The notes under the pieces: generated by a model
The model's input: the letters and a program-made list of their open reading frames with translations, nothing else
What the model was told of the DNA's origin: nothing
Databases searched by the model: none
Made by a program: the position numbers and the translations under genes
Shown: positions 1-8,861 of the stretch, piece after piece
How the letters are laid out: every line of letters starts with the position of its first letter
Position numbering within the stretch: position 1 is the first letter of the stretch
Assembly: GCF_000518205.1 (NCBI RefSeq)
Contig: NZ_JADD01000017.1
Coordinates: 1-42,185, forward strand
DNA from: Hutsoniella sourekii ATCC 700629
GTDB lineage: Bacteria; Bacillota; Bacilli; Lactobacillales; Aerococcaceae
Direction: 5' to 3'
Length of the DNA: 42,185 nt

Positions 1-22
1 TTTACTAACTTAATTATACCAT

Positions 23-68
23 AAAGCCCACCAAGAATGTTGATATATCAACACTCTTGGTGGGTTTT
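23..68. terminator. bidirectional hairpin terminator
   Basis: A near-perfect palindrome: CCCACCAAG at 27-35 pairs with CTTGGTGGG at 56-64 and pairing continues to the centre with one A-C mismatch. A-rich and T-rich flanks on both sides would let it work in both directions. It probably ends a transcript entering from left of the window. The bases from 69 to 183 show no gene or clear signal. Confidence 0.7.
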
Positions 69-183
69 AGATTGACTTATCTTACAGCCTCTTTTCCCTA
101 GTTTTGTTTAGAGACAGGATGGTGTTAATGAACTGTCTATGGTATAAAGGGCAGTATATCACTATAATTCAAATTTGTCACAA

Positions 184-226
184 GCAAATCAAAAATCCTA
201 GCTAAGTAATCGATACCAGCTAGGAT
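184..226 (-). terminator. terminator of the CodA-like gene
   Basis: On the minus strand ATCCTAGCT (218-226) and AGCTAGGAT (195-203) form a 9-bp stem with a 14-nt loop, followed by TTTTTGATTTG. It sits 14 nt past the stop codon of the deaminase gene. Confidence 0.75.
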
Positions 227-239
227 AATATTTATACGT

Positions 240-1511
240 TTATTTAGTTTTACGGTCAATGTCTAATTCAGTAGAGTAAGTGCGTGGTTCTTTTTGGAAT
301 AGAAATTCACCGTTACGAACAGAAGCCATACATTCAACCCGACGACGTTGGGCATCATATGGAGACTCACCGTCTAATACGATAAAGTTGGCAGGTTTGC
401 CTTCATCTAATCCATAGACATCCTCTAATTGCATGAGCTTAGCTCCATTATAAGTAACAAGGTCGAAGTTACGATCAAAGTCTTCTTCACGCATCAACTG
501 AGTAGTATGGATACCGTTATCAAGGATATTCATCATATTACCAGAACCAGCTGGATACCATAAGTCGACAATTGAGTCTTGACCAAAGGCTACGTTGATA
601 TCGTTATCCACGAATTCTTTGACACGTGTGAGACCTCGACGTTTTGGATAGGTGTCTTGACGGCCTTGAAGGAATAAGTTTTCTGTTGGACAAGAGACGA
701 AGTTGATACCAGATTGACGGAATAAGCCCATCATACGGAAGGCATAGGCATCATTGACAGAGCCAAATGAACAAGTGTGAGAAGCGGTTGTTAATTTACC
801 ATAACCTTGCTTCATAGCTTCAGCATTCAATAATTCCAAGAAACGTGCTTGGTCATCATCGGTTTCATCACAGTGAACATCAATTAGCTTGTCATACTTG
901 ATAGCTAACCGTACGATTTCACGGATAGATTCATTACCATCATCACGCGACCATTCATTGTGCGGGATTCCTCCGACACAGTCAGCTCCTAATTGAAGGG
1001 CTTCCTCTACTAGATCACGGCCAGTTTTTCCTTCTTCTTTGTAAGAATACATACCGTTCTGTGGGAAGGCAACCACTTGAATAGTAATGTTGTCTTTTAA
1101 TTCGTCACGCACTTCAAGAGCAGCCTTGATACCTGTTAAGTTAGGATCGGTACAGTCTGTTTGAGCACGGATATATTGAGTCCCGTATGAAGCCACATCC
1201 TTAACTGCTTGACGGATGCGCTCTTTCATTTCTTCTTTTGTAGTACCTTTTTTGTAGTCGTTCCATAGGTCAATCGCTTCAAACAAGGTTCCGGATTCAT
1301 TTTTTACCTTGTCGTCTTGGCCTGTAAAGTAATAGTCTAAGTGTAGGTGAGAATCTACATAAGGGGGAATGACTAACCGTCCACCTAAATCGATGACTTC
1401 ATCGGCGTCACCTAAATTATTACCAATTTTAGCAAATTTACCGTCTTCTACGAGAATTTCAGAAGCATCCTCATGTTTATAGACAACAGCATTCACAAAT
1501 TTTTTGCTCAT
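240..1511 (-). CDS. CodA-type cytosine deaminase / amidohydrolase family protein
   Basis: A 423-aa metal-dependent hydrolase of the CodA branch of the amidohydrolase superfamily, which removes the exocyclic amine from cytosine or related bases in the cytoplasm. Seen: metal-ligand pair H55-x-H57, substrate glutamine in FPQNG (Q151), HCDE with H213 and the general acid/base E216, TASHT with H245, and metal ligand D312. Spacing and flanks such as DTYPKRRG and WYPAGSGNM follow E. coli CodA closely. The residue after the metal Asp is Ser313, where E. coli has Asp314, and Val315 stands where E. coli has Phe316; both line the substrate site, so the true substrate may not be cytosine. Start ATG at 1511 follows AGGAGG. 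Divergent from an MFS gene 135 bp away. No cytosine permease (codB) is adjacent. Isoguanine or another N-heterocycle are alternatives. Confidence 0.8.
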   Translation of the reverse strand: MSKKFVNAVVYKHEDASEILVEDGKFAKIGNNLGDADEVIDLGGRLVIPPYVDSHLHLDYYFTGQDDKVKNESGTLFEAIDLWNDYKKGTTKEEMKERIRQAVKDVASYGTQYIRAQTDCTDPNLTGIKAALEVRDELKDNITIQVVAFPQNGMYSYKEEGKTGRDLVEEALQLGADCVGGIPHNEWSRDDGNESIREIVRLAIKYDKLIDVHCDETDDDQARFLELLNAEAMKQGYGKLTTASHTCSFGSVNDAYAFRMMGLFRQSGINFVSCPTENLFLQGRQDTYPKRRGLTRVKEFVDNDINVAFGQDSIVDLWYPAGSGNMMNILDNGIHTTQLMREEDFDRNFDLVTYNGAKLMQLEDVYGLDEGKPANFIVLDGESPYDAQRRRVECMASVRNGEFLFQKEPRTYSTELDIDRKTK

Positions 1512-1646
1512 ATGATTAACCTCCTATAAGTTTATATCCCCATTCTATAACTATTCCTGAGGTGAAACAAGTTATAAACCTAACAGATAATCGAGAGTCA
1601 ATATCTTATAATAAAGGGCAAGTATAAAGTAGAAAGAAGGATAAAA

Positions 1647-2798
1647 ATGAGTAAAAATGAATCCACAGGTTTCATGTGGCCACTCTTTATTTTGATGGCT
1701 AGTATTACCTTTATGGCAATCTTGAGTGAATTAATGCCATCGGGTGTTTTACAATTAATGGCAGAAGGGTTCAATATTAGTGAAGCGCAAGCCGGGGGAT
1801 TTGTAGGTCAGTATGCAATTGCTTCAGCTCTTTGTGGGATTCCGATTATTTCAGCTACTGTAGAGTGGGATCGACGCAAATTATTAATGATTCTCCTAGC
1901 TGGCTTTGCCCTGGCAAACCTATCAGTAGGACTGGTTACATCGTACTGGCTAGCTGTAGCCGCTCGTATTCTAGGAGGTATTTGTGCGGGAGCTTTATGG
2001 CCAATGATTTCTGCTTACGGAATGAGTCTGGTGCCAGAAGAAGAGCATGGTAAGGCAGTTGCGGTAATCATGTCAGGAACTACAGTTGGGATGTCAATTG
2101 GTCTTCCGCTCATGACTTGGATTGGAACTAGCTACGGATATAAAGTTGAATTTATCGTAATGGGAATTTTTATTTTGTTTATCTCCGTTCTTTGCTATCT
2201 TTATTTACCACATGTATCTGGTGAAAAGAGAAGTAAGTCTAATTCGCCATTGACTATGCTAGCTAACCGGGGAGTGGTTCTGGTAATTATCCTAACCTTA
2301 TTAGCGGTCGTAGCTAACTATGGGGTTTATACATATATCACTAACTTAGTTACTGATCTCAACTATCCAGGTATTGCCTTAGCGCAAATTTTCTTTGGTA
2401 TTGGTTCCATCTTATCCGTTATTATTGCTGGTCGTTTTATTGATGAGCATCTTCAGCAAGTTTGCCTAGGGATGTTGGCTTCAACTCTCTTAGCTATGGC
2501 TTGTTATTACTTTACTGATCTTACCTTGATCCACCACTTAGCTTTTATCTTATGGGGAATTGGATTTGGAGCCTTGGTTACCCTCTTCCAGACAGCAGTT
2601 ACGCGACAAGTCAGTGAAGGTGCAGCGGTTGCTACTTCCTTACAATCAGCTGCCTTCAACTTATCCATTATGATTGGATCGACAGTAGGCGGTATGCTAT
2701 TAGCCAACGGTGGTTCTCAACCGATTGTCTTAATGGCCATGGTCTTATTAGCCGTAGCCATAGCGATTACTTTTGTAAATCATAAACCTTTATCTTGA
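1647..2798 (+). CDS. MFS transporter, DHA1/AraJ-like exporter
   Basis: A 383-aa, very hydrophobic protein with about 12 membrane segments and no signal peptide, typical in length for the short DHA1 drug/metabolite efflux group (AraJ, NepI, YdhP relatives). Seen: an ELMPSGVL stretch in TM1, a DRR loop between TM2 and TM3 (D/R-rich motif A region), and the motif C-like run TTVGMSIGLPLMTWIG in TM5. The ribosome site AGAAGG precedes ATG 1647. A TATAAT lies at 1607-1612 but no good -35 is visible at the right distance. It is divergent from the CodA-like deaminase, so export of a base, nucleoside or analogue is possible; that is inference from context only. Substrate unknown. Confidence 0.75.
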   Translation: MSKNESTGFMWPLFILMASITFMAILSELMPSGVLQLMAEGFNISEAQAGGFVGQYAIASALCGIPIISATVEWDRRKLLMILLAGFALANLSVGLVTSYWLAVAARILGGICAGALWPMISAYGMSLVPEEEHGKAVAVIMSGTTVGMSIGLPLMTWIGTSYGYKVEFIVMGIFILFISVLCYLYLPHVSGEKRSKSNSPLTMLANRGVVLVIILTLLAVVANYGVYTYITNLVTDLNYPGIALAQIFFGIGSILSVIIAGRFIDEHLQQVCLGMLASTLLAMACYYFTDLTLIHHLAFILWGIGFGALVTLFQTAVTRQVSEGAAVATSLQSAAFNLSIMIGSTVGGMLLANGGSQPIVLMAMVLLAVAIAITFVNHKPLS

Positions 2799-2806
2799 TG
2801 ATCCAG

Positions 2807-2834
2807 CACCAGTTATTACTGGTGTTTTTTTATT
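2807..2834 (+). terminator. terminator of the MFS gene
   Basis: CACCAGT (2807-2813), loop TATT, ACTGGTG (2818-2824), then six T and a further T-rich tail. It starts 9 nt after the stop codon. Confidence 0.85.
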
Positions 2835-2894
2835 TTCGATTTAATGAATAATCCTCGCTATGGTAACAGATATTTATTCTGTTCCACCCAAAAA

Positions 2895-2940
2895 TTAAAA
2901 CGCTTTAAAGATTATCGGGATAATATTGGAAGCGCAAACA
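2895..2940 (+). promoter_or_regulatory. two cre-like sites upstream of lactate oxidase
   Basis: TGGAAGCGCAAACA (2927-2940) matches the CcpA cre consensus TGWAANCGNTNWCA at all but two positions and ends 6 nt before the -35 of the lactate oxidase promoter. TTAAAACGCTTTAA (2895-2908) also has the core with two mismatches. CcpA binding is inference. Confidence 0.3.
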
Positions 2941-2946
2941 AAAAAG

Positions 2947-2975
2947 CTGACAAGCTGTTGCCAATGTGCTAGAAT
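2947..2975 (+). promoter_or_regulatory. promoter of the lactate oxidase gene
   Basis: CTGACA (2947-2952), 17-bp spacer, TAGAAT (2970-2975). It is the best sigma-A-type match in the gap and places the transcript start about 20-25 nt before the ribosome site. Confidence 0.5.
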
Positions 2976-3005
2976 TTCTGTATCAAATAGATGGAGGGTA
3001 TAGTG

Positions 3006-4115
3006 ATGACACAAGATAAATATTTAGCACCTAGCGAGGTAAAGCCGCTTAGAATAATCAATACCATTGAACTGGAAGATATGGCCAGTGAAATTGTTCC
3101 ACACGGCGGCTTCAACTATATGGCCGGTGGTTCAGGGGATGAATTTACTTTAAGACGGAATGTGGAAAGCTTTAATTTTAAAGGGATTCTTCCACGGATG
3201 GCAGCAGATGTGGAGTTCCCAGAAACAGATACTAAGATATTTGACCATCATCTAAAGGTTCCGTTTATTATGGCGCCTATCGCCGCTCATGGCTTAGCTC
3301 ATGAATCCAAAGAGGCAGGGACAGCTCGAGGTATCCATGAATTTGGTGGCTCCTTGATGTCGATCTCCGCTTATTCAGGAGCAAGCTTTGAAGAGATTTC
3401 AGCGGGACTTCAAGATACACCGCGCTGGTTTCAAATATATATGTCAAAAGATGATGACTTTAACCGTAATATCTTAGATGAAGCAAAAGCCGACGGGGCC
3501 TCAGCCATTATCTTGACGGCTGATGCTACTATATCTGGTAATCGGGACCGCGATGATAAAAATGAATTTGTCTATCCATTTGGAATGCCGATTGTTTCGC
3601 GTTATCTGACAGGAACGGGAGCGAATATGTCTTTAAATAATATTTATAGTCAATCCAAGCAAAAAATTAACTTGGATGATATTCGTTTCATCAAAGAGTA
3701 TTCTGGTCTTCCTGTCTTTTTGAAGGGGGTCCAATCTCCTGAAGATGCTCTGGCAGCGATTGGAGCAGGGGCAGATGGCATTTGGGTATCCAACCATGGA
3801 GGCCGCCAATTAGATGGAGCGCCAGGATCTTTTGAAGTTTTGGAAGAGATTGCTCAAGCAGTGGCCGGTCAAGTTCCGATCGTCTTCGACTCTGGTATTC
3901 GTCGTGGAGAGCATATCTTCAAAGCTCTGGCCTCTGGCGCCGATATTGTGGCCTTAGGCCGTCCGGTCTTATTCTCACTAGCTCTTGGTGGTTGGCAAGG
4001 TGTTCAGTCTGTCTTTGAATATTTTGAACGAGACTTAAAGCGTGTCATGCAATTAGCTGGCACTCAGACTATTGAAGATGTTAAGAAAGCGCGTCTCAAA
4101 GATTTATGGCGCTAA
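3006..4115 (+). CDS. lctO: L-lactate oxidase (FMN alpha-hydroxy-acid oxidase)
   Basis: A 369-aa FMN enzyme that oxidises L-lactate to pyruvate with oxygen, releasing hydrogen peroxide; cytoplasmic. Seen: [11 protein letters not shown] near the N-terminus (substrate Tyr), [35 protein letters not shown], and the catalytic SNHGGRQ with His264 and Arg267, then FDSGIRRG and GRPVLF for FMN phosphate binding. These sit within one residue or so of the A. viridans enzyme, including the Ala of IAAHG that favours short hydroxy acids. One difference is GGRQLDGAP where A. viridans has GARQLYEAP. I chose ATG 3006 because GGAGGG (2993-2998) sits 7 nt before it; an upstream ATG at 2991 overlaps that site. 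It is transcribed alone. A lactate dehydrogenase without oxygen use is less likely. Confidence 0.85.
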   Translation: MTQDKYLAPSEVKPLRIINTIELEDMASEIVPHGGFNYMAGGSGDEFTLRRNVESFNFKGILPRMAADVEFPETDTKIFDHHLKVPFIMAPIAAHGLAHESKEAGTARGIHEFGGSLMSISAYSGASFEEISAGLQDTPRWFQIYMSKDDDFNRNILDEAKADGASAIILTADATISGNRDRDDKNEFVYPFGMPIVSRYLTGTGANMSLNNIYSQSKQKINLDDIRFIKEYSGLPVFLKGVQSPEDALAAIGAGADGIWVSNHGGRQLDGAPGSFEVLEEIAQAVAGQVPIVFDSGIRRGEHIFKALASGADIVALGRPVLFSLALGGWQGVQSVFEYFERDLKRVMQLAGTQTIEDVKKARLKDLWR

Positions 4116-4130
4116 TTTAGAAAAGAAGAC

Positions 4131-4168
4131 AATCAGCGATTTCGATGATTTCGCTGATTTTTTATTTT
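4131..4168 (+). terminator. terminator of the lactate oxidase gene
   Basis: AATCAGCGA (4131-4139) pairs with TCGCTGATT (4151-4159) and is followed by a T-rich tail. Confidence 0.85.
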
Positions 4169-4269
4169 CAATCGCTTTCTCTTTGTAATTAGATGAATTA
4201 TAATTAACTGGCGAGATTATTCGTCATTAAGGAGATGAAATCATAAGAAAACAGAATCAGGAGATGGAT

Positions 4270-5355
4270 ATGAATCAATACATTGTTAGCTTAAAAAATG
4301 TCTCAAAATCTTTTCAACAGACAAGCGTCTTAAAAACAATTGACATGGAACTTGAAAAAGGTCAATTCTATACCTTGTTGGGGCCTTCTGGGTGTGGTAA
4401 AACAACCCTTTTGCGGATTATTGCAGGTTTTACTCAAGCTGATTCAGGTCAAGTTATTCTGGCTGGTAAGGACGTTAGTCAAATTCCGCCAAATCAGCGC
4501 AAGGTCAATACAGTTTTTCAGGATTATGCCTTATTCCCTCATATGAATGTCTACGAGAATGTAGCCTTTGGCCTCCAAGTTAAGGGCGTTGCCAAAGAGC
4601 AAATAGATGCCAAGGTTAAGGAAATGCTGCAGCTAGTTCAACTTTCAGACTATGCTCACCGTGAGATCAGTGCTCTATCTGGTGGTCAAAGACAACGGGT
4701 AGCCATCGCTCGGGCTCTAGCCAATGAGCCTGAAGTATTGCTATTGGACGAACCACTTTCCGCTTTGGATTTAAAGTTACGGACTCAGATGCAGTATGAA
4801 TTAAGAGCGCTCCAGCAACGATTAGGCATTACTTTTGTCTTTGTTACCCATGATCAAGAAGAAGCTTTAGCAATGTCCGATTGGATTTTTGTGATGGATC
4901 AAGGGGAGATTGTTCAGTCAGGAACCCCTAAGGATATTTATGATGAGCCAATCAACCATTACGTAGCTGACTTTATCGGTGAAAGTAATATTATTCCAGC
5001 TACTATGATTGCTGATTACCGTGTATCCTTTGTCGGTTATGAATTTGATTGTGAGGATGCTGGGATTCCTGCTGGTGAAGCGGTTGAGGTAGTGATTAGG
5101 CCTGAGGATATCCAATTAGTTGAACCGGGTTTAGGTCAGATTGAAGCCGAAGTTGCTCAGCAAGTGTTTAGAGGGGTCTTCAACGAAATCATCGCTAAAG
5201 ACTATGAAGGTAATGAATGGATGATTCATACAACCAAAGCTATCAAAGATGGACAAATTATTAATCTATCGATTCAGCCAAATGACATTCATGTTATGCG
5301 CTTCAATGAATCAGAAGAAGATTTCGATGCCCGCCTTGAGCAATATGAAGTGTAA
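4270..5355 (+). CDS. potA: spermidine/putrescine ABC transporter ATPase PotA
   Basis: A 361-aa ATPase driving polyamine import, working with PotB, PotC and PotD. Seen: Walker A GPSGCGKT (38-45), Q-loop FQDYALFPH, signature LSGGQ (136-140), Walker B LLLDE (157-161), H-loop VTHDQEEA, and a C-terminal TOBE-like region from about residue 230 containing the [11 protein letters not shown] stretch typical of PotA/MalK-type subunits. Start ATG 4270 is preferred over ATG 4264 because AGGAG (4259-4263) directly abuts 4264 but lies 6 nt from 4270. First gene of a tight potABCD operon. TATAAT at 4199-4204 is a possible -10 without a convincing -35. Confidence 0.92.
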   Translation: MNQYIVSLKNVSKSFQQTSVLKTIDMELEKGQFYTLLGPSGCGKTTLLRIIAGFTQADSGQVILAGKDVSQIPPNQRKVNTVFQDYALFPHMNVYENVAFGLQVKGVAKEQIDAKVKEMLQLVQLSDYAHREISALSGGQRQRVAIARALANEPEVLLLDEPLSALDLKLRTQMQYELRALQQRLGITFVFVTHDQEEALAMSDWIFVMDQGEIVQSGTPKDIYDEPINHYVADFIGESNIIPATMIADYRVSFVGYEFDCEDAGIPAGEAVEVVIRPEDIQLVEPGLGQIEAEVAQQVFRGVFNEIIAKDYEGNEWMIHTTKAIKDGQIINLSIQPNDIHVMRFNESEEDFDARLEQYEV

Positions 5356-5366
5356 GGAGGGAGCTG

Positions 5367-6173
5367 ATGAGATTTTCAAAGTATATGGGTATTCCCTATT
5401 ATCTCTGGCTAGTGATTTTCGTTATTGCGCCTTTATTTTTGTTAATTTATCAGTCCTTTTTTGATATTGAGGGCCAATTGACTCTAGCTAATTATTTACA
5501 GTATTTTACATCGATAGACTATCTAATTATGACTATTTCCTCATTTGTGGTAGCGGCTTTAATTACATTGTTTAGTTTTATTTTGGCTTATCCGCTAGCC
5601 TATGTCTTGGCTCGCTCCAATCACCGGGATTACTTATTTTTATTTATGGTTATTCTTCCGACTTGGATGAATTTATTGTTGAAGATTTATGTGTTTATAG
5701 GCTTATTAGCGCAAAATGGCCCCATTATCAGCTTGTTAGCCCACCTTGGGTGGGGGCAGCCTCAACTATTATTTACCAATTTTGCTTTTATTTTGGTGGC
5801 AGTTTATTTAGAGTTACCATTTATGGTCTTGCCTATTTATAATTCCATTACTGAGATTCCTTCTTCGATGGAAGAGGCAAGCTCAGATTTGGGAGCTAGT
5901 CGCCTACAGACTTTGCTTAGGGTTATCCTGCCGATGAGTCGTGAAGGGATCCGTAGTGGGGTCCAGACCGTCTTTATTCCTTCACTATCTTTATTCATGC
6001 TGACTCGTCTAATCGGAGGTAACCGGGTCATTACCCTGGGAACGGCAGTTGAGCAACACTTTCTTGTTACTCAGAATTGGGGAATGGGTGCGACTATTGG
6101 GGTTATCCTGATGGCAGTGATGATATTGGTGATGTATTTGACGCGAGAGAAGGGAGGCAGTGCAGATGCTTAA
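5367..6173 (+). CDS. potB: spermidine/putrescine ABC transporter permease PotB
   Basis: A 268-aa permease with about six membrane segments and the binding-protein-dependent transport signature EEASSDLGASRLQTLLRVILP around residues 170-190, which docks the ATPase. The RBS AAGGAGG (5354-5360) overlaps the end of potA, 11 nt before the start. Its last 8 nt overlap potC, indicating translational coupling. Confidence 0.9.
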   Translation: MRFSKYMGIPYYLWLVIFVIAPLFLLIYQSFFDIEGQLTLANYLQYFTSIDYLIMTISSFVVAALITLFSFILAYPLAYVLARSNHRDYLFLFMVILPTWMNLLLKIYVFIGLLAQNGPIISLLAHLGWGQPQLLFTNFAFILVAVYLELPFMVLPIYNSITEIPSSMEEASSDLGASRLQTLLRVILPMSREGIRSGVQTVFIPSLSLFMLTRLIGGNRVITLGTAVEQHFLVTQNWGMGATIGVILMAVMILVMYLTREKGGSADA

Positions 6174-6978
6174 TCAAACTTCTAAGCTTTCCAAACTTTA
6201 TCTATTCGTCATGTTTGTCATTCTCTACCTGCCGATTATGTATTTGATTATCTTTTCCTTTAATGCGGGGGGAGATATGAGTGAATTTACGGGCTTTACG
6301 CTCGATCATTATGTAAGTGTGATTAGTGACAAACGTTTACTGACCTTTATCATTAATACCTTTCTAGTCGCTCTTCTATCTGCTTTGTTAGCGACAGTTA
6401 TAGGAACGATGGGTGCCTTGACCATCCATCAAATGAGGGGAAGCCGTCAGCAATCAACATTACTGAATCTTAATAATATTTTGATGGTTACACCGGATGT
6501 CATGATTGGGGCGATCTTCTTGATCTTATTTTCGAGCCTACTCCCGCTTCAATTAGGATTTTGGACGGTCCTATCTGCTCATGTGGCTTTTTCAATACCG
6601 ATTGTTGTTTTGATGGTGTTGCCAAGGCTCTATGAAATGAATCCTAACCTGGTAACGGCCGCCCAAGATTTAGGGGCGAGTGATTGGCAAATTCTATCTA
6701 AGGTGGTTTTGCCTAGTATTGGCCAAGGAATTATTTCGGCCTTTTTTATGGCTTTTACTTATTCTTTAGATGATTTTGCAGTGACCTTCTTTGTCACAGG
6801 TAATGGCTTTTCGACTATTTCAGTGGAGGTCTATTCCCGGGTGAGACGAGGAATTAGTCTGGAGATTAATGCCTTATCTACCTTGATGTTTCTAGTGTCG
6901 TTGAGCTTAGCTTTAGGTTACTACTATCTTCAAAGAAGTGAAGCTCGTCGCAAGGGGATGCGAGGAGGTCAGCGATGA
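6166..6978 (+). CDS. potC: spermidine/putrescine ABC transporter permease PotC
   Basis: A 270-aa second permease with about six membrane segments and the loop AAQDLGASDWQILSKVVLP, the ATPase-coupling motif. ATG 6166 lies 8 nt after GGGAGG (6152-6157); a GTG at 6160 is too close to that site. It overlaps potB by 8 nt and potD by the 4-nt ATGA. Confidence 0.9.
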   Translation: MLNQTSKLSKLYLFVMFVILYLPIMYLIIFSFNAGGDMSEFTGFTLDHYVSVISDKRLLTFIINTFLVALLSALLATVIGTMGALTIHQMRGSRQQSTLLNLNNILMVTPDVMIGAIFLILFSSLLPLQLGFWTVLSAHVAFSIPIVVLMVLPRLYEMNPNLVTAAQDLGASDWQILSKVVLPSIGQGIISAFFMAFTYSLDDFAVTFFVTGNGFSTISVEVYSRVRRGISLEINALSTLMFLVSLSLALGYYYLQRSEARRKGMRGGQR

Positions 6979-8042
6979 AACGATTTTTCTCTGTCATTGT
7001 ACTTGTTATTGTTATCTTATTTGTCTTAAGGTATTCCTTGAATAGCAGTGGTCAGGGCGGTAATAACCATCTCATTAACTTTTATAATTGGGGCGATTAT
7101 ATAGATCCGGACTTGATTAAGCAATTTGAAGAAGAGACGGGTTATGAAGTTATTTATGAAACTTTTGATTCAAACGAAGCCATGTTGACTAAGGTTCAAC
7201 AAGGTGGCACTGCTTATGATGTTATTGGCCCTAGTGAATATATGGTTGAAGTGATGAAGGAGTCTGACTTACTATTGCCCCTAGATAAGAGCCAACTAAC
7301 GAATCTGGATACTATGAATCCCCGCTTCTTGAATCTAGCTTTTGATTCTGAAAACCAATATTCAGTTCCTTATTTCTGGGGGACCTTGGGAATTGTCTAT
7401 GATACCAGTCGAATTGCTGAAGGGTCTATTAATGAATGGGAAGATTTGTGGAATCCAAATTATCGCGGACAAATCCTTCTTATTGATGGCGCTCGCGAGG
7501 TGATAGGTATAGGCTTGCAAAGTCTTGGCTACTCCTTGAATGACGAAGATTCCAATCATATTAATTTAGCGACAGATAAGATGAAAGCCTTAATGCCGAA
7601 TGTATTAGCGATTGTAGCTGATGAAATGAAAATGTTTTTATCCAATAGAGAAGCGCCCATCGGAATTACCTTCTCTGGTGAAGCAGCCATGGCCATGGAA
7701 AACAATCCCAATCTTATTTATCATGTTCCCGCGTCCGGTTCTAATTTGTGGTTAGATAATTTAGCCATTCCCAAAAATTCTAAAAACCCCAAAGGAGCTC
7801 ATGCCTTGATTAACTTCTTGATGCGACCTGATATTGCAGCTCGTAACGCAGAGTATATTGGCTATGCTACGCCGAGTGAGGCGGCGATGAAGTTGATGGA
7901 TCCAGAAATTATCTCTGATCCTCAATTCTATCCGGATCAAGAAACCTTAGCCCATTTGGAAGTTTATCGGAATTTAGGTCAAGAGAAATTAATCGAATAT
8001 AATGATCGTTTCCTTGAAATCAAGATCGAACCCGAGGGATAA
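6975..8042 (+). CDS. potD: spermidine/putrescine-binding protein PotD
   Basis: A 355-aa extracellular solute-binding protein that hands polyamines to PotBC. Seen: a hydrophobic N-terminal segment (about 4-22), then INFYNWGDYIDP, FDSNEAMLTKV, YDVIGPSEYM, PYFWGTLGIVYD and FSGEAAMAM, all typical of PotD; the conserved acidic and aromatic residues of the polyamine site are present. There is no lipobox cysteine, so the protein is probably held by an uncleaved N-terminal anchor, as I recall for pneumococcal PotD. It ends the operon; no clear terminator follows. Confidence 0.92.
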   Translation: MKRFFSVIVLVIVILFVLRYSLNSSGQGGNNHLINFYNWGDYIDPDLIKQFEEETGYEVIYETFDSNEAMLTKVQQGGTAYDVIGPSEYMVEVMKESDLLLPLDKSQLTNLDTMNPRFLNLAFDSENQYSVPYFWGTLGIVYDTSRIAEGSINEWEDLWNPNYRGQILLIDGAREVIGIGLQSLGYSLNDEDSNHINLATDKMKALMPNVLAIVADEMKMFLSNREAPIGITFSGEAAMAMENNPNLIYHVPASGSNLWLDNLAIPKNSKNPKGAHALINFLMRPDIAARNAEYIGYATPSEAAMKLMDPEIISDPQFYPDQETLAHLEVYRNLGQEKLIEYNDRFLEIKIEPEG

Positions 8043-8082
8043 ATAAGCCCAGTCACTTCTGTCTACTTATTAGATATTTTCA

Positions 8083-8091
8083 TGCTATAAT
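8083..8091 (+). promoter_or_regulatory. extended -10 promoter of gloB
   Basis: TGCTATAAT is an extended -10 (TG-N-TATAAT) 41 nt before the start codon. No good -35 is visible, which extended -10 promoters tolerate. Confidence 0.35.
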
Positions 8092-8132
8092 TGAAGCGAT
8101 TAATGGTGCAAGATTTACAAGGAGGTTATAGG

Positions 8133-8834
8133 ATGAAAATTAACTGGATTAAGGCTTTTGATGATAATTATATCTGGGTGCTTGAGTCAGGCCAGGAGGC
8201 AGTAATTGTTGATCCGGGACAAGCCCAACCCGTTCTAGACTATTTAGAAGCAGAGCAATTGGATTTAAAGGCGATTCTCTTAACTCACAAGCATGATGAT
8301 CATATTGGTGGCGTCAAGCAGCTCTTGTCTTGCTACCGTGATTGTCCGGTATACGGCCCTATTGAAGTGGAAAATTTAGCTAGCCAAGTTGTTTCTGAAG
8401 GGGATAGCTTTCAAATTTGGGATCAGACTTTCCAAGTGATCAAGACCGCGGGGCATACAGCTGAGCATGTTTCTTATCTAGCAGATGATCATTTATTCTG
8501 TGGAGATGCCCTATTTTTAGCGGGATGTGGCCGAGTATTTACCGGTGATTATCAGGCAGCTTATAGTGGATTGATGAAGTTAAAGAACTTAGCTCCCGAA
8601 GTTAAAGTCTATGCAGGCCATGAATATAGTCAAACCAATCTTAAGTTTACCCTATCTATAGAGCCGGACTTACGTGAGGCTCAAAGTCTACTAGAAGAAG
8701 TCAACAAGCGTTTGGAGCAAGGGCAAGCTAGTCTGCCTTCAACCATTGGCCAAGAATTAAAAGTAAACCTATTCTTACAAGCCAGTGATTGGGAAACTTT
8801 TAAGCATTTAAGAGATCAAAGAGATCATTTTTAA
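8133..8834 (+). CDS. gloB: glyoxalase II / MBL-fold hydrolase
   Basis: A 233-aa metallo-beta-lactamase-fold hydrolase of the hydroxyacylglutathione hydrolase group, which cleaves S-lactoyl-thiols to lactate and free thiol. Seen: metal motif THKHDDH (51-57), GHTAEH, the bridging Asp in FCGDALF, GHEY, and a short C-terminal HAGH-type segment (NLFLQASDWETFKHLRDQRD). Length is close to short glyoxalase II enzymes. The start at 8133 follows AAGGAGG (8119-8125); the reading frame extends upstream to 8091 without a ribosome site. The thiol carrier in this host (glutathione or bacillithiol) cannot be told from the sequence. Confidence 0.85.
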   Translation: MKINWIKAFDDNYIWVLESGQEAVIVDPGQAQPVLDYLEAEQLDLKAILLTHKHDDHIGGVKQLLSCYRDCPVYGPIEVENLASQVVSEGDSFQIWDQTFQVIKTAGHTAEHVSYLADDHLFCGDALFLAGCGRVFTGDYQAAYSGLMKLKNLAPEVKVYAGHEYSQTNLKFTLSIEPDLREAQSLLEEVNKRLEQGQASLPSTIGQELKVNLFLQASDWETFKHLRDQRDHF

Positions 8835-8861
8835 ATTTTATTATTAAAGGAGGAAACAGGA

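Noticed and set aside
23-68. The 46-nt palindrome considered as an operator or att site
   Set aside because: Position, stem strength and T/A-rich flanks fit a bidirectional terminator.
4229-4248. AAGGAGATGAAATCATAA upstream of potA looked like a short leader peptide
   Set aside because: The ATG overlaps the ribosome-site-like sequence and only three residues would be made; no attenuator follows.
6975-8042. PotD without a lipobox as an anomaly
   Set aside because: As I recall, pneumococcal PotD also has an N-terminal anchor without a lipobox Cys, so this is normal for the group.
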